Assembly: GCA_021772595.1 (NCBI GenBank)
Contig: JAJFLS010000674.1
Span: 1 to 6,589 of the forward strand
DNA: 6,589 nt
Direction: 5' to 3'
Source: Opitutales bacterium
GTDB lineage: Bacteria; Verrucomicrobiota; Verrucomicrobiia; Opitutales; Opitutaceae
The position numbers and the translations under genes were made by a program. Under the pieces are notes generated by a model. That model made no database searches. It saw only the letters and a program-made list of their open reading frames with translations, and had not been told where the DNA came from. Below are positions 1 through 5,752 of this stretch, piece by piece. The number at the start of each line of letters is the position of its first letter. Within the stretch, counting starts at the first letter, position 1.

Positions 1-33
1 ATCGGCTCTATCGCGGGGTAAACCCGCTCCTAC
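1..33 (-). repeat. REP-like extragenic palindrome
   Basis: Read on the minus strand from base 33, the sequence begins GTAG and continues into a short hairpin, GAGCGGG-TTTA-CCCCGC, then GATAGAGCCGAT to the window edge. A GTAG tetranucleotide directly 5' of a GC-rich imperfect hairpin is the known layout of REP sequences mobilised by RAYT (TnpA-REP) proteins. Only one copy is visible, so its repetitive nature is inferred from resemblance. The rest of the stretch up to the YHS gene (34-148) shows no gene and no convincing terminator. Confidence 0.5.
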
Positions 34-148
34 ACTGACTTATTTAACACCCTCTTAGCGATTTCGCGAGAATCCCCTTTTCGCCACAGAAAATGCGTCC
101 CGCTTTAACAAGGATCGAGAGAGATGCGCCAAGCTCAAGACTCAGCCC

Positions 149-604
149 TTACTCGCTAACGATCGTTTTCCACTCCTTATCGGCTTGCCCGACGAGCTTC
201 GCTTCGGGAGTTTTCGGGAGCTTCTTGTTCCACCGCTTCAGGGTGTCGCCCCAAAATCCATTGTAGAACAGGTAGTTCTTCCCGCCGATAATCTTGTAGC
301 TCAACGGGTCTACTTCCACCTTGTCGCCGTCGAGCATCGCGTAGGCGCACCAGCCTCCGTAGGCGGGCAAATACTTTTCAGGATCCGAATTGAAGGTTTC
401 TCGATTCTCACTTGAAGCGAAGAAAAAGTGGACTCCTCCTAGAGTGGCCGTCCACTTCTCATCGCCTTTCGCCGGCCTATTCTGAAAATAGCTCACCGGG
501 TCAAAGCCACCCAGAGCGGAATCGGAGAGATTGAAGTGTTTCGAAAGTTCTTCCGCGCAAATAGGAGCGATCAGAAGTAAGCCAAGGAAGAGAAGTCGAC
601 GCAT
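149..604 (-). CDS. Exported YHS-domain protein
   Basis: This encodes a 151-residue exported protein of the small YHS-domain family. The N-terminus MRRLLFLGLLLIAPICA is a signal peptide, with cleavage probably before EEL; there is no lipobox, so it should be soluble in the periplasm or secreted. The YHS core spans about residues 30-90: GGFDPVSYF (32-40), the FASSENRETF helix (62-71), DPEKYLPAYGG (74-84) and the conserved Cys86 in GWCAYAM. The tail with YLFYN and ADKEW matches the usual end of the family. YHS domains are associated with metal binding, but the role of these secreted forms is not settled. I chose the ATG at 604 because it starts the signal peptide; a GTG at 640 would add 12 residues ahead of it. 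The gene lies 61 bases after the galM stop on the same strand and may be co-transcribed, although the functions show no evident link. No clear Shine-Dalgarno is seen. Confidence 0.85.
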   Translation of the reverse strand: MRRLLFLGLLLIAPICAEELSKHFNLSDSALGGFDPVSYFQNRPAKGDEKWTATLGGVHFFFASSENRETFNSDPEKYLPAYGGWCAYAMLDGDKVEVDPLSYKIIGGKNYLFYNGFWGDTLKRWNKKLPKTPEAKLVGQADKEWKTIVSE

Positions 605-665
605 ATTGCAGAGAGTATTCGGCGAACGGAAATATTCCACTTTTCCGAATGAATCGTTCGGATTT

Positions 666-1688
666 TCAGCGAATTCCGAATCGATAGATTGTAGTCGAGT
701 GATAGCGCTCGCCTGGATCGAGTCGGATCGACGGGAAGCTTGGCTGGTTCGGGGAATCGGGAAACCCCTGCGTCTCGAGACAGAATCCGTTTCGGAAATC
801 GTACTGAACTCCCCCTTTTCCGAGCTTCGATCCGTCGAGGAAGTTTCCGGAATAGAACTGCACGCCTGGCTCGGTCGTCAGCACCTCCAAGGTCCGGCCG
901 CTCGTCGGTTCGTACACGGATGCTGCTCTTTCGGGTGTTCCCGGGGTCTGCTTGTTTAGGACGAAATTATGATCGTAACCCCCTCCCCTTTGGATCTGCA
1001 CGTGAGGCTCCCCAATCTCCTGCATTATGGGCTTCGGAGTCCGGAAATCGAATGGCGTTCCGGCCACAGGCGCGATTTCTCCAGTGGGGATCAATCCTTC
1101 GTCCCCCGGAGTGTAAGCATCCGCATTGATCGAAATCTCGTGCCCCAGAATTTCGCCAGAGTTATGCCCCGCCAAATTGAAATAGGAATGCTGCGTCAGA
1201 TTCACAATGGTCGGTTTGTCCGTGGTCGCGTTGTATTCGATAATCCACTCGTTACCGTCGGTCAATTTGTACGTTACGAGGACGTCCAGTCTCCCCGGAT
1301 AGCCTTCTTCCCCATCCTCACTAATGTACCTAAGTTCCAGTCCGGTGTAGCCTTGTCCGTGAATCGGCGCGGCATCCCAATCGACTTTGTCAAATCCAAC
1401 CGGGCCGCCATGCAGATGGTTTTTCCCGTTGTTTATGGCGAGCTGGTATTCAGCGCCGTCGATGGAAAAGGAACCGTTTGCCAATCTATTTCCACAACGA
1501 CCGATCAGCGCCCCGAAATAGAACGATTCCGAGCGGTAGTCATCGATCGAATCGAACCCTAAAGCGACATCGGCGAAGCGTCCGTCCCGATCCGGCGCGT
1601 GGATTTCTATCACGGTACCGCCGTAGCTGGAGACACGCATCTTCATCCCGTTAGTGTTCGTCAAAGTGTAGTCGTTCATCGTCCTCAT
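666..1688 (-). CDS. galM: Aldose 1-epimerase (mutarotase)
   Basis: The product interconverts the alpha and beta anomers of galactose, glucose and related aldoses, feeding the Leloir pathway or general sugar uptake. It has 340 residues, the normal length for GalM. The family motifs are all present: GRCGNRLANGSF (63-74) with the sugar-binding Arg68, NHLHGG (90-95) with His93, TQHSYFNLAG (165-174) with the catalytic acid His167, GGGYDHNFVL (235-244) with Asp239, and LETQGFPDSPNQPSFPS (304-320) with the catalytic base Glu305. The enzyme therefore looks intact. No signal peptide is present, so it is cytoplasmic. A second ATG at 1679 gives a protein three residues shorter; neither start has a well-placed Shine-Dalgarno. 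It is transcribed away from the sulfatase gene, from the same control region, which suggests joint use in catabolism of a sulfated or galactose-containing sugar (inference). Confidence 0.93.
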   Translation of the reverse strand: MRTMNDYTLTNTNGMKMRVSSYGGTVIEIHAPDRDGRFADVALGFDSIDDYRSESFYFGALIGRCGNRLANGSFSIDGAEYQLAINNGKNHLHGGPVGFDKVDWDAAPIHGQGYTGLELRYISEDGEEGYPGRLDVLVTYKLTDGNEWIIEYNATTDKPTIVNLTQHSYFNLAGHNSGEILGHEISINADAYTPGDEGLIPTGEIAPVAGTPFDFRTPKPIMQEIGEPHVQIQRGGGYDHNFVLNKQTPGTPERAASVYEPTSGRTLEVLTTEPGVQFYSGNFLDGSKLGKGGVQYDFRNGFCLETQGFPDSPNQPSFPSIRLDPGERYHSTTIYRFGIR

Positions 1689-1711
1689 TCGTGGTTCGTC
1701 GAGAGCGCCCG

Positions 1712-1739
1712 ATCAGAATTAGCTCATCGCAAAGGTCAA
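1712..1739 (-). promoter_or_regulatory. Candidate promoter for galM
   Basis: On the minus strand the sequence reads TTGACC (1739-1734), 16 bases, then TCTGAT (1717-1712). This matches the sigma-70 consensus at 5 of 6 and 4 of 6 positions. The predicted transcript would begin near 1705, about 17 bases before the galM ATG. The -35 box lies in the left arm of the dyad at 1733-1796. It is predicted by eye only. Confidence 0.35.
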
Positions 1740-1796
1740 GCCCGCGATTCCGGGCGAGCGCTTCGAAGGTCGCCGCGACCGTTGAAACCTTGACCT
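1733..1796. promoter_or_regulatory. Centred dyad in divergent control region
   Basis: AGGTCAAG (1733-1740) and CTTGACCT (1789-1796) are perfect inverted copies. The 8-base palindrome CTTCGAAG (1761-1768) lies exactly on the same symmetry axis, at 1764.5. The arm centres are 56 bp apart. Bases between are mostly not symmetric, though two further small hairpins are possible: CCCG/CGGG (1741-1744 with 1751-1754) and GGTCG/CGACC (1768-1772 with 1776-1780). The element occupies the middle of the galM-sulfatase intergenic region. It could be a two-site operator, mirrored -35 boxes or a structured RNA; the sequence alone does not decide. Confidence 0.4.
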
Positions 1797-1819
1797 GAAG
1801 AATGCCTTGCCCACATCTT
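1790..1819 (+). promoter_or_regulatory. Candidate promoter for the sulfatase gene
   Basis: TTGACC (1790-1795) is followed after 18 bases by CATCTT (1814-1819). The -35 box is good (5 of 6) but the -10 is weak, keeping only A2, T3 and T6 of TATAAT. Transcription would start near 1826, leaving a leader of roughly 37 bases before the GTG. A weak -10 next to a good -35 would fit a promoter that needs an activator (inference). Confidence 0.25.
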
Positions 1820-1862
1820 TCCGCACTCAAACCAAATCCTCCCACCTAACTAGTCGCAACGC

Positions 1863-3299
1863 GTGAATAAATCGAACGTCCTCTTCATCTTCTCAGACGA
1901 GCATCAGAAGCACGTGGCCGGATGCTACGGCAATCCCCAAAACGTCACTCCCAATTTGGATGCCTTGGCAGTGCGAGGAACCCGCTTTTCGCGCGCCTAC
2001 ACGACCTGTCCTATTTGCGTTCCTGCGAGAGCTTCGTTGGCGACTGGCAAATACGTCCACGAGATCGGCAACTGGGACAACGCCTTCCCCTACGACGGAA
2101 GCGACCGGTCCTGGCATCACGAAGTCCGCGACGCTGGCCTGAAGGTCGATCTCATCGGCAAACTTCACTTCAGAAGCGAGGAGGACGACAACGGTTTTTC
2201 CCAGGAGCATCAGCCTCTTCACGTCGTTGGCGGAATTGGCGATCCTTTTGGCTGCATTCGTCAAAACCCGCCGGTCCGGCATCGCCGCAAAGGCATCAAC
2301 TCAGCGGGCGAAGGCGATACGACTTACCAGCAATACGACGTCTCGAACGCGGACAAAGCCATTGACTGGCTGGAAACTCACGAAACCGACGAGCAGCCCT
2401 GGACGCTCTTTTTGTCCTTCGTTTGCCCGCATCCTCCTTATCAAGTCCGAAAGGAGTATCTCGAAAAGTTCGATCCTGACGAATTGCCGCGGCCGCCCCA
2501 GTGGAAAGAAGAGGACTGGCCCCGGCATCCGCATTATGAATACATGCGGAAATATTTCGACGCCACGCAACCTCACACGGATGACCAAATCAAAAACCTC
2601 ATCCACGCCTACTACGGGCTGACTAATTTTCTGGATGCGCAGGTTGGGCGTGTCCTAGACAGGCTCGAAGCGCTTGGTCTCGATCGGAACACGCGCGTTA
2701 TCTACTCTTCGGACCATGGCGAGTGCCTATCGGCTCGAGGGCTGGTCGGCAAGTTCACCCACTACGAGGAATCCGGCGGCGTGCCAATGATTCTCGCCGG
2801 TCCAGGCGTGCCTGAAAATCAAGTTTGCGACACTCCGGTTTCCTTGCTCGACATCCATGCGACCGTCTACGACAGTCTCCAGATCCAAGCTCCGATCCAC
2901 AGAAACGCTCGCTCTCTAATCGAGCTGGCGAATCAACCGGAGCAACCGCGGTCCGTATTTGGCGAATACCACGCGCTCAATAGCGAGTACGGCTCCTTTC
3001 TCCTTACTGATAATCGTTTCAAGCTGATTTATCACGCTCACCTATCTCCTCAGCTATTCGATCTGGAAAACGATCCGGACGAATTAAAAGACTTGTCGGA
3101 AGATTCTAACTACAAGGAAACGCTTTCGCGTCTAATCGGTGAACTGCGGGAAATCTGCGATCCGGAAGCTATCGACGCCCTGGCCAAAGCCGACCAGAAA
3201 TCGCTGGTCGATCGTTACGGTGGCGAGTCGGAAGTTCGCGAACGCGGCTTCTTCGAAAACTCTCCTGTGCCCGGAGAAGACCCGAAGTTTAAAAGCTGA
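1863..3299 (+). CDS. Cytosolic sulfatase, choline-sulfatase-like
   Basis: This is a type I (formylglycine-dependent) sulfatase of 478 residues that hydrolyses a sulfate ester. The active-site motif is CVPARASLATGK (52-63), with Cys52 as the residue converted to formylglycine and Arg56 completing C-x-P-x-R. Other family residues are the metal ligand Asp12 in FIFSDEH, Lys100 and His102 in GKLHF, His190 in CPHPPY, Asp284-His285 in SSDHGE, and Lys297 in GKFTHYEES. The C-terminal subdomain (about 366-405) has the usual FKLIYH and LFDLENDPDE strands. Spacing around GNWDN after the active site resembles choline sulfatases. No signal peptide is present, so it acts in the cytosol on an imported small substrate, unlike the many exported polysaccharide sulfatases. 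The substrate is not determined: choline sulfate, a sulfated monosaccharide or another ester are all possible. The start is a GTG without a visible Shine-Dalgarno. A formylglycine-generating enzyme is needed but is not in the window. Confidence 0.9.
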   Translation: MNKSNVLFIFSDEHQKHVAGCYGNPQNVTPNLDALAVRGTRFSRAYTTCPICVPARASLATGKYVHEIGNWDNAFPYDGSDRSWHHEVRDAGLKVDLIGKLHFRSEEDDNGFSQEHQPLHVVGGIGDPFGCIRQNPPVRHRRKGINSAGEGDTTYQQYDVSNADKAIDWLETHETDEQPWTLFLSFVCPHPPYQVRKEYLEKFDPDELPRPPQWKEEDWPRHPHYEYMRKYFDATQPHTDDQIKNLIHAYYGLTNFLDAQVGRVLDRLEALGLDRNTRVIYSSDHGECLSARGLVGKFTHYEESGGVPMILAGPGVPENQVCDTPVSLLDIHATVYDSLQIQAPIHRNARSLIELANQPEQPRSVFGEYHALNSEYGSFLLTDNRFKLIYHAHLSPQLFDLENDPDELKDLSEDSNYKETLSRLIGELREICDPEAIDALAKADQKSLVDRYGGESEVRERGFFENSPVPGEDPKFKS

Positions 3300-3309
3300 T
3301 CTCAAGTCT

Positions 3310-3744
3310 CTAAACTGCGGCCAATTCCAAATCCTGTTCCGTCGCGGCTGTATTCCCGGGTCCATTCGGCTTCTTCATGCCGATCGGCGGCTTGCCTTCG
3401 TGGTCCGGCTCTCCACTTTCTCCGGACGGTATCTGGTCTTGCATTCGAACCAATCGAGCCAGGATCAATCCCAACTTTGGGTTCAGTTTCGCAATGGTTA
3501 CATTTTCATTCTCATTCATGACGCTCTTCGTTTGGGACGCGCGGTGGTAGCTACTCGCAAATTCCGTTTGCTGCTCGAAAGCAACTCCGCGGTTTTCGCA
3601 ATTCAGAGATCGACCGATCTCAGCATTTGCAATGGAGGATCCAATTGCCGATGCCGCTAGCCAACAGGCGATGAAGCAAAAACGTATCAACCCGCTGCCC
3701 ATGAATGCAGCGATTGGCCAATTACGATTTATATGTGAACGCAT
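3310..3744 (-). CDS. Hypothetical small exported protein
   Basis: I do not recognise this 144-residue protein. A hydrophobic stretch, LIRFCFIACWLAASAIG (19-35), ends in SSIANA, a good signal peptidase I site with cleavage after Ala41. The mature part is about 100 residues and polar, with a short amphipathic stretch KLGLILARLVRMQ and a Gly/Pro-rich tail (SGESGEPDHEGKPP, KKPNGPGN). It has one Cys shortly after the cleavage site and no domain I can name. The ATG at 3744 sits in an AT-rich segment just after a candidate promoter; an ATG at 3702 would give a more compact signal peptide. The open frame continues upstream to 3855 without better evidence. The stop lies 10 bases from the end of the convergent sulfatase gene. 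The signal-peptide pattern is the main reason to believe it; it could still be a chance frame. Confidence 0.45.
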   Translation of the reverse strand: MRSHINRNWPIAAFMGSGLIRFCFIACWLAASAIGSSIANAEIGRSLNCENRGVAFEQQTEFASSYHRASQTKSVMNENENVTIAKLNPKLGLILARLVRMQDQIPSGESGEPDHEGKPPIGMKKPNGPGNTAATEQDLELAAV

Positions 3745-3774
3745 AACAGTATGATAATAATTGAATATCCTCTT

Positions 3775-3802
3775 ATAATCGTACGCGGCGCGGCGCAGGC
3801 AA
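3775..3802 (-). promoter_or_regulatory. Candidate promoter for the hypothetical gene
   Basis: The minus strand reads TTGCCT (3802-3797), 16 bases of GC-rich spacer, then GATTAT (3780-3775). Each box matches the sigma-70 consensus at 4 of 6 positions. An abrupt change to AT-rich DNA (about 3725-3780) begins at the -10 box. The predicted start, near 3768, is some 24 bases before the ATG at 3744. Confidence 0.3.
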
Positions 3803-3863
3803 ATCGGTTCCGTAATACGGTCCCAATTCATAAGGTTTTCATGCGCGTTCTGCACCGAAATCG

Positions 3864-3887
3864 AAAAGGCGCTTAGGGTGCCCTAAG
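3864..3887 (-). terminator. Possible intrinsic terminator of the hisA operon
   Basis: CTTAGGG (3872-3878) and CCCTAAG (3881-3887) form a perfect 7-bp inverted repeat, or 6 bp with a four-base loop. Reading on the minus strand, the hairpin is followed by CGCC and TTTT (3867-3864), a short and slightly distant U tract. It lies about 88 bases past the hisA stop, with no gene between. The neighbouring CTAAG at 3888-3894 allows an alternative pairing. The U tract is weak, so protein binding is another possibility. Confidence 0.4.
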
Positions 3888-3974
3888 ACCTTAGCATACG
3901 TTTTCCGCCCGCCGAATGCGTAGGACAACTCAAGGCCGAACGACTGGCTTCGATATCGACCGTAACGAGAAAAC
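3888..3974. other. Intergenic stretch downstream of hisA
   Basis: This stretch holds no gene. It contains a perfect 10-bp palindrome, TCGATATCGA (3950-3959), 16 bases past the hisA stop. No T tract follows it on either strand, so it is not an obvious terminator. Confidence 0.3.
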
Positions 3975-4733
3975 TTAGCGGCTCGATCGCCACTTCACGA
4001 CGTCTGCAAAGGCTACCTCACCCCCGAAAATGTCCAAGGCGCTGCCAATGGTCAAATCCACTTTCCCGGAGCCCAGCGCGTCCACTCGGGCCAAGTCGTC
4101 CAGACTCTTCGCTCCACCGGCATAAGTCGCCGGTATGGGACTATTGTCGCCTAGCAACACGACCAAGGGGTCGTCGATGCCTGACATTTTGCCTTCCACA
4201 TCTACGCCGTGAACAAGGAATTCGTCGCAATATTTCGAAAGCCGTGATAGCGATTCCCCCGTCACTTCAAAGTCGGTGAAGCGTGTCCATCGATCGGTGA
4301 CGACCCAGTACGCTCCGTCTCTCTTCCGACAACTCAGATCCAATACGAGTCGCTCGCGACCAACCTCCTTCACCAGCGAATCGAGGCGATCATAGTCAAT
4401 CTTCCCTTCTCGGAAAACGAACGAAGTCACGATCACGTGGCTAGCCCCAGCGTCGAGAAATTCGGTCGCATTCTCCGGAGTGATCCCTCCGCCATACTGC
4501 AATCCTCCGGGGAACGCTCGCAAAGCCTCCAGTGACGCGTCTCGATTTCCCGGACCCAAAGCGATGACGTGCCCGCCGGAAAGATCGTTCTCCTGATACT
4601 GCGCCGCGAACTCCCCTGGCGAACGTTCCGATTCGAAATTGGTTTTGAGAGCCGCCTCCCCATCCGACAAGGAACCGCCGACAATCTGCACGACTTTACC
4701 ATTCTTCAGATCTATGCAGGGACGAAAACGCAT
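3975..4733 (-). CDS. hisA: ProFAR isomerase HisA, eukaryotic type
   Basis: The product catalyses the fourth histidine-pathway step, isomerising ProFAR to PRFAR in the cytosol. The 252-residue beta/alpha barrel has the catalytic Asp8 in CIDLKNGK and Asp132 in LDLSCRK, and phosphate-binding loops GGGI (81-84), YAGGA (204-208) and TIGSALDIFGG (228-238). The sequence follows the eukaryotic branch (yeast HIS6, plant HISN3) rather than ordinary bacterial HisA. Shared signatures as I recall them are CIDLxxGxVxQIVGG, GHVIALGPGN, VIVTSFVF, DLSCRK, VTDRWTRFTD, FLVHGVDVEGKMSGID and SALDIFGG. It starts 6 bases after the acyltransferase stop, so it is translated from the same mRNA as the lipid genes. A GAAAGG lies 10 bases before the ATG. 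No other histidine gene is visible. The function is firm; the eukaryotic-type label comes from motif comparison from memory. Confidence 0.93.
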   Translation of the reverse strand: MRFRPCIDLKNGKVVQIVGGSLSDGEAALKTNFESERSPGEFAAQYQENDLSGGHVIALGPGNRDASLEALRAFPGGLQYGGGITPENATEFLDAGASHVIVTSFVFREGKIDYDRLDSLVKEVGRERLVLDLSCRKRDGAYWVVTDRWTRFTDFEVTGESLSRLSKYCDEFLVHGVDVEGKMSGIDDPLVVLLGDNSPIPATYAGGAKSLDDLARVDALGSGKVDLTIGSALDIFGGEVAFADVVKWRSSR

Positions 4734-4739
4734 CAGAAA

Positions 4740-5429
4740 TTAGCCTTTCGAAATCAGCGCCTTGGCGCGAGCGTTCATTTCCATCAACACCTGCTCGACC
4801 GATTTTCGGCTCGATTCCAGGGCTTGCTCGTCGGCATCTCGATCGACGAGAATATCATCGCCGATCACCACTGAAATGCGGGCAAACGGTTTCGGAATGA
4901 TCATCTTGTCCCAGGAAGGGATCTCCCAATAACGGTCGGCGGAAAACGACATCGGAATGATCGGGCACTTGGTCAACTGGGCCATCACGACTACACCCAT
5001 CTTCGCCTCATACTTCGGCCCTTTGGATCCGTCCGGCAAGATGACGATCGAGTAGCCTTCCTTTTTCATCAGCCGATAGAATCTACGGAATCCTTCAGTG
5101 CCTCCGCGCGATGGCGATCCGCGCACCACCCGCGCCCCGCTAATCATTCCCATCGCAGCTCCGATCTGCCCGTCTTTCGACAGGCTGGTCATTATGGCTA
5201 ATTTAAATCCTCTCCTCACAATCTCCCTTTTGATCATGATGGAAAGATAGAAGACGCGATTGTGCCAAGCGGTCAGCAGCACAGGTGTATTCTCTTTCAA
5301 AATCGTTTCCCAACGCTCCTGTCCCTCAAAGCTCTCCACGCGATAAGTCAGGCTGAGCAATTTCTTGAGCAGCGTTAGAAGCCCCGCAAAAAAACGCGCC
5401 TTCAGAGAAATATTCGCCTCTGCTTTCAC
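4740..5429 (-). CDS. Lysophospholipid acyltransferase-like protein (DUF374)
   Basis: This 229-residue protein belongs to the LPLAT/DUF374 group of acyltransferases, which move an acyl chain from acyl-ACP or acyl-CoA to a lipid or sugar acceptor at the inner membrane face. Family motifs are AWHNRVF (54-60) with the presumed catalytic His56, SLSKDGQIG (82-90), RVVRGSPSRGG (100-110) and the block LPDGSKGPKYEAK (131-143). A hydrophobic, basic N-terminal helix (about 11-28) may attach it to the membrane; there is no cleavable signal. The start is a GTG with no Shine-Dalgarno close by. An AGGAG lies 33 bases upstream, but an in-frame stop just after it prevents a longer start. The gene follows the ACP by 57 bases, which suggests that this ACP supplies the acyl group (inference). 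The acceptor is unknown: lysophospholipid, lipid A-like sugar or a specialised lipid are all possible. Confidence 0.85.
   Translation of the reverse strand: MKAEANISLKARFFAGLLTLLKKLLSLTYRVESFEGQERWETILKENTPVLLTAWHNRVFYLSIMIKREIVRRGFKLAIMTSLSKDGQIGAAMGMISGARVVRGSPSRGGTEGFRRFYRLMKKEGYSIVILPDGSKGPKYEAKMGVVVMAQLTKCPIIPMSFSADRYWEIPSWDKMIIPKPFARISVVIGDDILVDRDADEQALESSRKSVEQVLMEMNARAKALISKG
4744..4749 (-). promoter_or_regulatory. Ribosome binding site of hisA
   Basis: GAAAGG on the minus strand sits 10 bases before the hisA ATG, inside the last codons of the acyltransferase gene. It supports this start and translational coupling of the two genes. Confidence 0.5.
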
Positions 5430-5486
5430 AGCGAATCTGTAACGAGATTTTGGATAACGGCGATTTCAACTCCTGAGCCGGAGAGT

Positions 5487-5717
5487 CTACTTGCTCTCAT
5501 ACATGGACAGGATATCTCCCACGGACTCCAGTCTTGCGGCTTCCTCGTCGGTTATCTCGATGTCGAGCGCTTCTTCGAGCTCTACCAGCAATTGCAACGC
5601 CTTCGGCGAATCGATTCCGAGATCCGCGACCAATTCCATCTCAGGCTTCAGCGTGTCCCTCGACACGTTCGCCAGCTTGCTTATCACTTCCAATACCGTT
5701 TCGCTTTTGTCGCTCAT
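5487..5717 (-). CDS. Acyl carrier protein
   Basis: This is a 76-residue acidic carrier protein of the four-helix ACP fold, of normal length. The phosphopantetheine attachment residue is Ser37 in DLGIDSPKAL (32-41). The helix after it reads LQLLVELEEALDIEI, as in ACPs. The usual DSLD motif is changed to DSPK, with Pro and Lys after the serine, so this is probably a dedicated carrier and not the housekeeping AcpP. It sits directly between the acyl-AMP ligase and the acyltransferase, which suggests it receives the acyl chain from the first and hands it to the second (inference). The ATG at 5717 is the only usable in-frame start before the upstream stop at 5753. It has no Shine-Dalgarno of its own and overlaps a mini-ORF stop as ATGA. 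Confidence 0.92.
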   Translation of the reverse strand: MSDKSETVLEVISKLANVSRDTLKPEMELVADLGIDSPKALQLLVELEEALDIEITDEEAARLESVGDILSMYESK

Positions 5718-5740
5718 GATTTTTGATAGGAAACATTCAT
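5714..5740 (-). CDS. Putative 8-codon leader ORF before the ACP
   Basis: ATG at 5740 opens an 8-codon frame, MNVSYQKS, that ends in TGA at 5716-5714. Its stop overlaps the ACP start as ATGA. A GAGGA (5752-5748) stands 7 bases before this ATG, the ideal distance, whereas it is 30 bases from the ACP ATG. Ribosomes recruited here could re-initiate on the ACP. The frame is very short and may be coincidental. Confidence 0.3.
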   Translation of the reverse strand: MNVSYQKS

Positions 5741-5747
5741 TAGTAAT

Positions 5748-5752
5748 TCCTC
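5748..5752 (-). promoter_or_regulatory. Shine-Dalgarno at the ligase-ACP junction
   Basis: GAGGA on the minus strand overlaps the stop codon of the ligase gene. It is well placed for the 8-codon ORF starting at 5740 and too far (30 bases) for direct use by the ACP start at 5717. Confidence 0.4.

Noticed and set aside
149..640. Longer YHS protein starting at GTG 640
   Set aside because: The 12 extra residues would precede an otherwise standard signal peptide beginning at ATG 604.
645..661. CCGAA/TTCGG hairpin between galM and the YHS gene
   Set aside because: The short stem is followed on the minus strand by AAAAGTGG, not a U tract, so it does not support a terminator there.
969..1562. Long plus-strand frame opposite galM
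   Set aside because: It is antisense to a well-conserved galM with all catalytic motifs; the translation shows no domain features.
1651..1845. 64-codon minus-strand frame covering the galM-sulfatase intergenic region
   Set aside because: It overlaps the galM start in another frame, has no recognisable motif, and runs across the dyad and promoter candidates.
3286..3316. AGTTTA/TAAACT inverted repeat spanning the two convergent stop codons
   Set aside because: The 6-bp AT-rich stem with a 19-base loop is too weak to be a bidirectional terminator.
3139..3660. Plus-strand frame running out of the sulfatase gene end
   Set aside because: It overlaps the conserved sulfatase C-terminus in another frame and shows no signal peptide or motif; the opposite-strand frame with a signal peptide is better supported.
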